DNA of 14,704 nt, taken from NCBI GenBank assembly GCA_900642245.1, contig CAAAJI010001059.1, positions 1 to 14,704 on the forward strand, read 5' to 3'. The position numbers were made by a program, and so were the translations under genes. Positions 1 to 7,976 of this stretch are shown here, in pieces. The notes under the pieces are model-generated. The model worked only from the letters and a program-made list of their open reading frames with translations, ran no database searches and had not been told where the DNA came from. Source of the stretch: Fragilaria radians. Taxonomy: Eukaryota; Bacillariophyta; Fragilariophyceae; Fragilariales; Fragilariaceae. The stretch's first letter is position 1. Every line of letters begins with the position of its first letter.

Positions 1-534
1 GGGTTTTGAAATTGTTTCTGGGTCGAAGTTTAGTTCTATGGAATCGGAGGATTCCCAGGACTCATCGTTGTTGAATTGAATTGAAAGTCGGACGTTCTGC
101 ACATCAAATAGTTTGTCAAATGGGATAGGCGTTTCGTCATGGTAACTTCCTGTATAGGCATTCGATGGAAGTATAAGAGTACGATTGTAGGCTATTGCTA
201 AGTTAGCAGCAATAGTAAGGCATTGTAATTGATTATTAAGTCCATTTTTTCCAGGACGGAGCCTTAAATGTCGATCCTTCCGCAAGGAAAGAAATCGATT
301 AGCGGCATTTGTCGTCGTCGTCGTTTGTTGTTGGTATGATTGACGACCAAGTACTGTCAATCCTGATGATGACGAGGGCTGAGATCGATTTTCTTTCACT
401 TTACGGCAATACCATAGAATACTTGAAAGTAGTAGGAACACGAAGATAATGGAACAACAAAAGCATGCTATCTTTTTGCGTCCCAAGTTATCCGACTTGT
501 ATGGATTGTTCCAGCCATGACGACGTTTCCTCAT
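1..534 (-). CDS. Type II membrane glycosyltransferase, O-fucosyltransferase-like (5' part only)
   Basis: The gene is cut by the left edge, so only the first 178 residues are visible. The start is the ATG at 534, with a TAA codon directly before it in the same frame. The protein opens with a basic cytosolic tail (MRKRRHGW), then one hydrophobic anchor at about residues 22-43, then a Ser/Gln/Thr-rich stem that includes a run of five Thr. Around residues 93-123 it reads RPGKNGLNNQLQCL followed by AYNRTLILP. This resembles the GDP-sugar-binding start of GDP-fucose O-fucosyltransferase-like domains (G-x-NNQL, then NRTLVLP). The layout fits a Golgi type II glycosyltransferase, but the catalytic core lies outside the window, so donor and acceptor cannot be judged. 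It is divergent from the channel gene that starts at 737. Confidence 0.68.
   Translation of the reverse strand, partial: MRKRRHGWNNPYKSDNLGRKKIACFCCSIIFVFLLLSSILWYCRKVKENRSQPSSSSGLTVLGRQSYQQQTTTTTNAANRFLSLRKDRHLRLRPGKNGLNNQLQCLTIAANLAIAYNRTLILPSNAYTGSYHDETPIPFDKLFDVQNVRLSIQFNNDESWESSDSIELNFDPETISKP
311..323. repeat. Short GTC/ACG trinucleotide run
   Basis: Four GTC units lie within the fucosyltransferase-like gene. On the coding strand they read as ACG codons, giving most of a five-Thr run in the stem region. It is a coding microsatellite where length changes would leave the frame intact. Confidence 0.7.
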
Positions 535-736
535 TTACAGAAAATGTATACACACACAATTTCAATAACGCTTTCCTTAATAAACTAAAGTTCTCATTGG
601 TCACATGGATCGACGCTATCCAAATGTACGTAATAATGTAGGGTTGAATTTTACTACCCAATGAGTTAACAGTAGTCAGCGAAATTGAAAATTCAAAATT
701 CCACTCTCGCTCCTCCTCCTCCTTGCTCAATTCAGA
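535..736. promoter_or_regulatory. Divergent spacer between two head-to-head genes
   Basis: About 200 bp separate the ATG of the minus-strand glycosyltransferase-like gene from the ATG of the plus-strand channel gene, so both promoters must lie here or overlap the 5' ends. It is AT-rich and ends in a pyrimidine tract with four TCC units (711-722), just before the channel start. I see no convincing TATA box. Calling it a bidirectional promoter is inferred from layout only. Confidence 0.5.
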
Positions 737-3700
737 ATGACACGCTACAACAATGTCAGTGACGCTGATCATAGTGACAATAGAATGATTCCACGTTTCC
801 GTTCATCGTTATTTGGATGGAATGATGAATCCTTTCCATTGCTAGCCGAACAAACGTCCAGCCGTAGTATCGGTAGCATGGGAATGGATACGTATGAAGA
901 TAACGAAGCCGAAATGACGTGGGGACGTCGTTTGGCACGTATTTTATCAAAATATAGTTGGTATTACCCGCAACAAGGAAGTCATCCTAATGCTCCATCT
1001 TTGGATCGTGCCTGGTCCTATTTTGAGCACGTCACATTGGCACGACATGTACGAGAAATGGACCGATCGATATCGGTTCATCGTAAGGCGGGAGCGGGAG
1101 AGGACATAATACCCACCAAGCTCTACTCAGTCATTCATACATCGGAGGATGAGCTCGCTAGCTTTGGTATTGGAATTGGTAGGTTCACCCTAAAAGTGTC
1201 TTGTATTCAAATCTTTTGATAAATTCAGATTTCCGGTGAATGATAACAGATATTTTGAAAATATCATACCGAGAGAACTTCGATGATTTGATGCGTTTCC
1301 ATATTCATCAAATTCCTCATTCCAAGTCATATTGATGTCTCTTCACCTTCTAGGATTATACTTTTACACGTTGCGCCTTTTGTTCCTTGTCATGCTTTTG
1401 GCTGGAATCATAAATATTCCAAATCAGATGTACTATTTTTCAGATAACTACAGCTCAGCCAATAAGCAGATCTCTATTTTATCACTACGTTCAAGTGCCA
1501 TCTGTACATCAGAAGCATGGGCACCTTGTCCGTCGTGTACAAAATCTGATTGGGATCGATTTCCTCCAACTTATGACCGTTATGCACAGGTTCAGTTGGC
1601 TGATGGAACTTTGCTTTCGTTCATCAAGATTACAAATTGTGATATTACAAATCAAGTTGGACTTGTATCCTACGCATCACTTTTATTTATTTTTCTTGCC
1701 ATTTTTCTCTTACATCAACTCATAAAACGAGAGCAAATTAAACTTGATTACGCTTCCCTCACAACCACGGATTATGCCGTGGAAGTCACAAATCCACCTC
1801 CGGATGCCCGAAATCCTGACGAATGGAAGGCTTTCTTTGAGCAGTTTGGACAGGTCGCTTCCATAACTATCACCTTGAACAATGATGATCTACTTCGTGC
1901 ATTACTTCAAAGGCGAAAATTGCTTATGGCCTTGGAAGATTTATTACCTCCTGGAATCAAACTGAACATTACCAACTTGTCTGAAGCGGTTGAAAAAGCA
2001 ATGTCCCTAACAATGTTGCAAACCATCATGATGATGGATAAAGCTCCGTCCATTAAATCGAAAATCGAGGACCTAGATGCTCGAATCAGAAACGATTTAT
2101 CCCAGCGACATTATCGCGTCACTAATGTGTTCGTCGTTTTCGAAAAAGAAACCAGTCAAATAAATGCGTTACAAGCACTCAAAGTAGGTGGTATTCACGT
2201 CGTGAGAAACAACATTGCTATCGTTCAAGAGAACCTGCGATTTCGCGGCCAATTCATATTAAGTGTCGACGAACCTCAGGAACCATCCAGTATTCGATGG
2301 CAAGATATAGATGACAGTTTTTTGGTACAGTTCCTACAACGATGCGTAACATTCTCCACCACTATTGTATTGATTGTGATTTTTTGCTATATTGTTGTTC
2401 ACGTGCGCAATACACGGGGTTCGACGTATGCAGCGCTGACTATTACAGCTACAAATTCAGTCTTTCCAACATTTTGCCTTTATATTACAGATGCAGAATC
2501 TCATCCGTCTGAGGGATCTCGTCAGGCTAGTTACTATTTCAAAATTACGGCTGCTTTTTGGATCTTGACAACAATTCTGACCGCCTATTTAACTCCGTTT
2601 ACGGACACGCTTCACAATCAGCCAAAATCGTTAATTCCAGCGATGTACGCTATTTTTATCACCGAACTTTTGAAGACTCCAATCACACAAGTACTGGACA
2701 TACCAGGTCACGTATATCGACATGTATTGGCTCCAAGGGCACCGGATCAACGCCGAATGAATGCGTACTTCAGTGGGACAAGATATTACCTCTCAGAACG
2801 CTATACAGTAAGTAAATTGGATCCAAGATGATAACTCGATTTGTCGAAATGATCGTTCTAAATTCGAAATTTATATTTCTTATCGGTAGGATATGACAAA
2901 CGTCCTCTTTTTGACATTTTTCTATGCACTTTTATTCCCCGCTGGCTTCTTTTGGGCCTCTGGGACACTAGGAGTGCGATATTGGGTGGACAAATTTTGT
3001 CTTCTCCGAAACTGGGCACCTGCTCCTTCGATTGGTACTCCTATTGCCGACCTGAGTAGAATATATTTCTTCCCTGCTGCGGTTGTGGCATATGCCATCA
3101 TGTCGTCCTATAACTTTGCCTCCTTTCCTTACGATAACGCGTGTAAGTTGAATCAAACAGTATCACAACTCTACATTGGCAACTTTACAGGTACGACAGC
3201 CGATGGAGAATCAGTTCGTATCGCAATTTCCAATGGTGATAGAGTATACAAATATTGTAACCAAGATATGTTGCGCTACAATCCACGACCAGCATTTCCC
3301 GCTATTCCCACTTCCCAGCCAAAGGGAGGAGAATGGATGGAACCAGGACAAGATTTCACTGTTATTTTTGGGTGGACATCGGTGATTGTGATTGCCTTTG
3401 TAGGTCTTTTGTATCTTGAAGCCTTTCGAAAACGTATCCACCATTTCTTATTTGGTGGATATTACCGTGAAGATAAGCCTCGCAACCTTAACTTTTCTGA
3501 AACTCCAGGAATTTATGGGTATATACCTCAAGTAAAGCTTGAGGGAGCACTATATCCCACTCTTTTCTGCGACATCTCAAAGATAAGCCACACTCTAATA
3601 GATTGGGAAGATCCCGCAGATCCCACCAAGGATATTCACAATGCGATTTACGATCTTCCCGGCTTGAACAAGAAAAGTGACTCGGAATCAATCTTTAGCA

Positions 3701-3756
3701 TAGTAAAAGAATGGGGCCCGCTACAAAATCAAGTTGGATCTGTGCAACCAATTTAG
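737..3756 (+). CDS. TMEM63/CSC1-type osmosensitive cation channel
   Basis: Three exons, 737-1178, 1354-2807 and 2890-3756, join in frame into a 920-residue protein. Family members are mechanically or osmotically gated, calcium-permeable channels. A soluble N-terminal region of about 147 residues precedes a first helix (about 149-173). A loop with paired cysteines (CPSC) and a second helix (250-272) follow. Next comes a cytosolic domain of about 190 residues whose start (about 292-337) looks RRM-like and which ends near PSSIRWQDIDD. Further helices fall at about 470-497, 508-528, 541-564, 573-597, 637-658, 692-710 and 788-809. The stretch PAGFF, then YWVDKFCLLRNW, spanning the second splice junction region, is characteristic of the family. 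The C-terminal tail is acidic and hydrophilic. Length is slightly above the usual 700-850. Which membrane it sits in is unknown. It converges with the synthase gene downstream. Confidence 0.88.
1179..1353 (+). other. Intron 1 of the TMEM63-like gene
   Basis: 175 nt with donor GTAGGT and acceptor CTTCTAG after a pyrimidine-rich stretch. It splits a glycine codon (G|GA, phase 1). Splicing is required because the upstream frame ends at TGA 1217-1219, and the join puts GIGIG directly onto a membrane helix. Confidence 0.85.
2808..2889 (+). other. Intron 2 of the TMEM63-like gene
   Basis: 82 nt with donor GTAAGT and acceptor GGTAG, phase 0. The join reads SERYT|DMTNVLFLTFF, matching the continuous run before a membrane helix expected in TMEM63/CSC1 proteins. 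Unspliced, the frame would stop at 2829-2831. Confidence 0.9.
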
Positions 3757-3908
3757 GACAAGCACATGCAATTGTAATTATTCGACGAAGTACAGCTGGA
3801 ACGATGATTAAACAGTACCTTTATCATTTTCTTAAATAGTTACAATAAGAAGAACTATGGCGTAATTTGTTGTTTGCGCTTTGCTTGAATATAGTATTTA
3901 TGTTATTT
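3757..3908. other. Convergent 3' spacer
   Basis: About 150 bp separate the stop codons of the channel gene (plus strand) and the synthase gene (minus strand). Both 3' UTRs and cleavage sites must fit here or overlap. No canonical AATAAA is seen in either direction. Confidence 0.5.
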
Positions 3909-5192
3909 TTACAACCATGATTTGAAAGTAAGTGATACATTTGTCCCACCAAAGCCAAAGCTGTTTGACATCGCGATATTTAGATCATCCTTCTTCAAGA
4001 CATCTTGGACATGCTGAAATGAAACGCTTTCAGACTCTGCAATCGATTCTAAGTTTCGAGTAGGAGGAATTATTTTTTCCAGGATTGCTTGAATAGTAAA
4101 GGCTGCTTCCACTGCTCCAGCTGCTCCAAGTAAGTGACCCGTTGCTCCTTTGGTTCCACTTACAAAAACGTTTGCACCAAACATTGAATCGATGGCTCTA
4201 GCTTCGATATCATCTCCCATAGGTGTTGAAGTTGCATGTGCATTGACGTAATTTACAGATGAAAAATCATGAATATTTGCATGTCGTAAGGACATTAACA
4301 TGGCACGTTTGGCGCCATTCCCTTGTGGATCAGGAGATGTGATGTGATATGCGTCACCCGATAACCCATAGCCACATATTTCTGCTAAAATGGGTATGCC
4401 ACGTTTCTTAGCATGTTCTAGTTCTTCTAAAATAAGGATGGCAGCACCCTCACCCATCACAAAGCCATCACGTTCTGCATCAAATGGTCTGGACGCTCTG
4501 TCGGGGTTGGGATTATTCGACATGGCACGAAGACGAGTAAATCCAGCTAGACTTAGAGGATCTATACAAGCTTCTGCACCTCCAGCTAACATGACATCGG
4601 CATCTCCAAATTGTATAAATCGCATGGCATCTCCAATAGCATGAGCTCCAGCAGCACAGGCAGTAGATACTGCATGACAAGGTCCCTGTAGTTTATATTC
4701 AATGCTTAATCGTCCGGCTGCTGAATTTGTCAAGACTTTTGGAACAAAATGGGGTGAAATTCTACGAAGACCTTTTCTATCTAGAGTATATGCAGCATCT
4801 ACGATTTCTCGAGCACTGGACATTCCACTTCCAACACAAACACCGACACGATCATGACAGGATGACTCATGTAGGTAATTAACCAGATTTGCTTGTCTCA
4901 TTGCCTCATCTCCAGCGCGGAGGGCAAAGTGAACAAATCTCGCTGTTCGCGAATCGTACGCCTCGCCCTTTACAGCTGCAGCAACTTGACAAGGAAGAGA
5001 TGTAGCAATTTGACATTCTCGAGTCAAGTCCTCATCCGAAAGATTTTGTTGGTGCAAGGCATCCTCAAGTGTTGATACTCCTGATTCCTTAGCTAGAAGA
5101 GCCTGCCAGGATCTTTGGAATGTATTTCCTAAGGGAGTGATGGCACCGATTCCAGTTATTACCACTCGTCGCATGTCCCTGGAATTTACCAT
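3909..5192 (-). CDS. OXSM: Beta-ketoacyl-ACP synthase (KAS II/FabF type, mitochondrial-like)
   Basis: A full-length condensing enzyme of 427 residues from the ATG at 5192 (MVNSRDMRRVVITGIG). It elongates acyl-ACP with malonyl-ACP in type II fatty acid synthesis. The Cys-His-His triad is complete: nucleophile Cys179 in STACAAGAH, His319 in NAHATSTPMGD and His353 in KGATGHLLGAAG, with Lys348 beside it. The C-terminal SNSFGFGGTN is also intact. The central stretch LRRISPHFVPKVL and the QFGDADVML block look closer to mitochondrial KAS of plants and animals than to plastid KAS. The reading frame stays open upstream to a TAA at 5313-5315 with no other ATG. The residues just before the ATG (KRFLRISART) look like the end of a mitochondrial presequence, so an unseen upstream exon may exist. 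A start at 5312 would need TTG and is not adopted. Confidence 0.9.
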   Translation of the reverse strand: MVNSRDMRRVVITGIGAITPLGNTFQRSWQALLAKESGVSTLEDALHQQNLSDEDLTRECQIATSLPCQVAAAVKGEAYDSRTARFVHFALRAGDEAMRQANLVNYLHESSCHDRVGVCVGSGMSSAREIVDAAYTLDRKGLRRISPHFVPKVLTNSAAGRLSIEYKLQGPCHAVSTACAAGAHAIGDAMRFIQFGDADVMLAGGAEACIDPLSLAGFTRLRAMSNNPNPDRASRPFDAERDGFVMGEGAAILILEELEHAKKRGIPILAEICGYGLSGDAYHITSPDPQGNGAKRAMLMSLRHANIHDFSSVNYVNAHATSTPMGDDIEARAIDSMFGANVFVSGTKGATGHLLGAAGAVEAAFTIQAILEKIIPPTRNLESIAESESVSFQHVQDVLKKDDLNIAMSNSFGFGGTNVSLTFKSWL

Positions 5193-5312
5193 GGTTCGAG
5201 CCGATATTCGCAGAAACCTTTTTCCGGAACTGCTAGTACAGTACAAGTATCGAAAATGATATACAAAATTTGATTTAAAATATAAAATTCCGTAGTCATA
5301 GTGTGATCCCAA

Positions 5313-5357
5313 TTATGAGCGGACACTGTCCTGTGATAGATTTAATCTTAGGGCCAT
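5313..5357 (-). other. Short upstream open frame before the synthase gene
   Basis: ATG at 5357 opens a 14-codon frame (MALRLNLSQDSVRS) ending in TAA at 5315-5313. It is in the same frame as the synthase gene. It could be a small upstream ORF in the 5' UTR, a remnant of a leader, or chance. No GT donor in matching phase was found to join it to the synthase. Confidence 0.25.
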
Positions 5358-5893
5358 TACGAGAGTAACCAAGAAAAAGGATTTTAATTGTGTGTTTTCA
5401 TTATGATTATGGGGCGGTATCCCTTACTTCCATCGATTAGATCTTGTTCCTTTCTTTCAGTAATTGAAAAAAATGTTGATTGTCGAGAATATGATATCCT
5501 TATCTTTCTACATTACTCTTGTTATCAAATTGTCCATCTAATTACTTGTTGTGTACTTGATTTCACCAGATAAGTTTAGCATTAATGACAACAAGCTTCA
5601 TTCAAAATTTCAAAGAATTTGATTATGCTAATGTTGGTAGTATTTGGAATGAACTGAATTAATTTGAGAATTATATTAGTTCCGGGAGCCGCAGACATTC
5701 TTTCTGCTGAGTGTATCAACTTCAAAATCAAAATCAGAATCACAGTATCCTTTCAACTCCCATGTAAGTTTCTACAATGGATCAAACATCTATCCTTGCA
5801 TTTCTCTGTACAGCTTCACACTTTGGTCAATGCATATAAATTCGAAAGGTATTACTTTGCTTCACAATTGCTGGTTTGTCAACGAGTGACACT
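5358..5893. other. AT-rich spacer, no gene seen
   Basis: About 540 bp upstream of the synthase gene. Open frames on the plus strand are short, lack good starts and have no recognisable protein pattern. The minus-strand promoter of the synthase and possibly a short 5' exon must lie here. No tRNA or strong hairpin was noticed. Confidence 0.5.
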
Positions 5894-6187
5894 TGCATGA
5901 TTTATGAAAAATCAAATGATCCTTTACAATATTTATGCATGATTACTGAAAAATCAAATGATCCTCTACAATATTCATGCACGATTAATGAAAAAACAAA
6001 TGATCCTTTACAATATTTGTGCATGATTAATCAAAAATCAAATGATCCTTTACAATATTCATGCATGATTAATCAAAAATCAAAAGATCCTTTACAATAT
6101 TCATGCATGATAAATGAAAAATCAAATGATCCTTTACACTATTCATGAATGATTAACGGAAAATCATATGATCCACTGTCATTCAAG
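5894..6187. repeat. 42-bp minisatellite, seven tandem units
   Basis: Units begin at 5894, 5936, 5978, 6020, 6062, 6104 and 6146, all exactly 42 bp. Six are close copies and the last is degenerate. The unit starts TGCATGATTAATGAAAAATC and ends in CCTTTACAATATTCA. Because 42 is a multiple of three, one plus frame stays open through six units as a 14-residue repeat (consensus CMINEKSNDPLQYS), until TGC becomes TGA at the start of unit seven. One minus frame is open through most of the array too. Between units 1-6 I count about ten amino-acid-changing substitutions and only two silent ones (TTA to CTA, ATT to ATA), which gives no sign of selection on protein. It lies 85 bp beyond the stop of the carotenoid oxygenase gene, so may enter its 3' UTR. 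Confidence 0.95.
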
Positions 6188-6271
6188 TCAGCCTAATATG
6201 CTCTTCTTTTCACAACCTTCTTTCATGAGAAATAATATCCTTCCATGCCATCTCAGCTGAGTTAAAATGGA

Positions 6272-7957
6272 TTAATCTGAGCGATTACTTTCAACGTGAT
6301 TCTGAAGAACAGCCTCAGGATACCATTTGCCATGGAATCCAAATGGCACACGATATGGCATACTCAACCTGACAACCAGTTTTTCTTCCTCGTACAGAAC
6401 AAATGAGCTGCTTCCAGTGATAAGATTGTATACAAATGTCCCTACATAAAAGTCTCGAGAATCTGTAGTGCCTGGTTTTGACAATAATACTGGCTCACCT
6501 CCAAATTCATTATCGGCGAAATGAACAATCTTGGCTGCTTTCTTCTCTTCCATGTCCCACACTATAAAACCACGAAACATTCCATCTTGAGCAGCGGCAT
6601 CTAGAATACCAGCAACGCCATATCGAGCAAATCTACCATAAAAGTCTCGTCGTACGTTACAGAATTCTTGGTTATGCTCCTGATCTACGCGAACCATGCT
6701 TAACTCTCCGGTGTTGGGATTGATTTTCATTTCACTCATGTAATAAAAGTTACTACCTGAGTCCAGCTCCAATTCCATCCGATCCCCTATCGGAGCCCAA
6801 ATAACAACTGTTCCATCACTCTCTTCCCACGCATTCATGGGATGAACCAATGCCTGTGCAGAGCCCATGTCAAAAGTCTTAATTTCTCCTGTGGCTCGAC
6901 TTACAAGAATAATTTTCAAATTTTTGTCTTGTTTCCATGTAAAAACATTCTTACCCTCAAATATCTTAGAGACATCAAAGTGAACAGACGAATCATAGAG
7001 TACCATCCAGTTTTTGGTTATCATCATATCATGAGCAAAGCTTACGTGGTCATCGTGTATGCCTACATAATTTGTGACTGTTCCGTTGGAAAGGATCTCA
7101 CCTACTTTGAAGGAGCCATGTCGCTTCATGAGCTCAGGATCAGGAGAATATGAATGAAATAGCATCGTATTCGTTTGATAATCAACCTTAGGGTGAGCTG
7201 ACACAGGATAATCAAGAACACCATTAAAGTCAACAAATCCTAATTCTGTGAAGGTACCGTCGTCATTTAAGCGCGCTTCGAACGGAAGATTAGCTTCATT
7301 CAGTAGGTAGAACCTATCATTGAACATAACCGTGTCTGTATTTGCAGCTCCATTAGTCAACGAATCCATTCCATGAGCTTTAACTTTATGACTGCTCAAA
7401 ATTGCCTTGAAAAGGCCTGTGACGCCAACTAATTCACCGAAACGCAAAAAATAATCTTTTCCAAGTCTTTGTTCCAACTTAAACCGTGGAGTCTTAATGT
7501 ATTGGTTTGTATATGTAGCTTTTCCTGATTTGATACGAAGGTTATGCAACATCCCATGACCATCAAACCAATGATAGAGTTTTGTCCAATTAGGTAGAGG
7601 ATTCGGACCTGTCCTTACGAAGAGTCCTTCTAGACCTTCTGGAATAGAGCCTTCAACAACCTTTAGTGGGATGCTAACGTGCTCCTCGTGAACTGGCTTA
7701 AAGTTGCCATTCAAGTAAGCATTCTTTTCCAAACTTTCTTTTGGATTCTGAATTAACGTTAAGAAATCATCCAAGTACTCGACAAAAGTTAAAAAAGTAA
7801 TGTTTTTAAAGGCAATCGATAGAATCACAGCAAGAATACATAAAGAAGGCAATGCCTTTCTTCGATTGGGTTGGTTTCTATCCTTTCTGCTCTCACTCAT
7901 TACGGTTTTTTGTAACCTTTCGTTACGAATCAATGCCAGTTCAGATTGATTTATCAT
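6272..7957 (-). CDS. Carotenoid cleavage oxygenase (CCD/RPE65 family)
   Basis: A single-exon protein of 561 residues, normal for the family. These non-heme iron enzymes cleave double bases of carotenoids or apocarotenoids with O2, giving aldehydes or ketones. All four iron-binding histidines are present: His255 (SAHPK), His309 (FAHDM), His372 (LVHPMNAWEE) and His542 (GFHGKWYPE). The probable second-shell glutamates are Glu221, Glu431 and Glu488 (GGEPV). NGNFKPVHEEH and VRTGPNP near the N-terminus are typical of plant-type CCDs. A hydrophobic segment at about 36-50 follows a basic region, giving a signal peptide or membrane anchor. It ends LSIAF, similar to the diatom plastid cleavage motif with Phe at +1. 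The ATG at 7957 has an in-frame TGA two codons upstream. Met20 (ATG 7900) is an alternative start that keeps the hydrophobic segment. Substrate and cleaved bond cannot be read from sequence. Confidence 0.93.
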   Translation of the reverse strand: MINQSELALIRNERLQKTVMSESRKDRNQPNRRKALPSLCILAVILSIAFKNITFLTFVEYLDDFLTLIQNPKESLEKNAYLNGNFKPVHEEHVSIPLKVVEGSIPEGLEGLFVRTGPNPLPNWTKLYHWFDGHGMLHNLRIKSGKATYTNQYIKTPRFKLEQRLGKDYFLRFGELVGVTGLFKAILSSHKVKAHGMDSLTNGAANTDTVMFNDRFYLLNEANLPFEARLNDDGTFTELGFVDFNGVLDYPVSAHPKVDYQTNTMLFHSYSPDPELMKRHGSFKVGEILSNGTVTNYVGIHDDHVSFAHDMMITKNWMVLYDSSVHFDVSKIFEGKNVFTWKQDKNLKIILVSRATGEIKTFDMGSAQALVHPMNAWEESDGTVVIWAPIGDRMELELDSGSNFYYMSEMKINPNTGELSMVRVDQEHNQEFCNVRRDFYGRFARYGVAGILDAAAQDGMFRGFIVWDMEEKKAAKIVHFADNEFGGEPVLLSKPGTTDSRDFYVGTFVYNLITGSSSFVLYEEEKLVVRLSMPYRVPFGFHGKWYPEAVLQNHVESNRSD

Positions 7958-7968
7958 TAGTCACAGCA

Positions 7969-7976
7969 TTACGTCA
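7969..7976 (-). promoter_or_regulatory. CRE-like element TGACGTAA before the carotenoid oxygenase gene
   Basis: On the minus strand TGACGTAA lies 11 nt before the ATG. It differs at one base from the palindromic cAMP-response element TGACGTCA. ACGT-core sites of this kind are bound by bZIP factors. In diatoms such elements are known in CO2/cAMP-responsive promoters and as aureochrome targets. The very short distance to the ATG means it would sit in the 5' UTR unless Met20 is the true start. Confidence 0.35.

Noticed and set aside
488..772. 94-codon minus-strand frame across the divergent spacer
   Set aside because: It overlaps the fucosyltransferase-like gene in another frame and the first codons of the channel gene in antisense. 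It has no motif.
5193..5312. Extension of the synthase CDS to 5312 as the annotated start
   Set aside because: The codon at 5312-5310 is TTG, not ATG, and is preceded directly by TAA. The first ATG in this frame is at 5192.
5388..5900. Two 60-80 codon plus-strand frames upstream of the minisatellite
   Set aside because: Both begin with TTG, are AT-rich and have no recognisable features.
5876..6148. 90-codon frame through the minisatellite as a repeat protein
   Set aside because: It begins with TTG and consists almost only of tandem units. Substitutions between units are mostly amino-acid changing, so nothing suggests selection on a protein.
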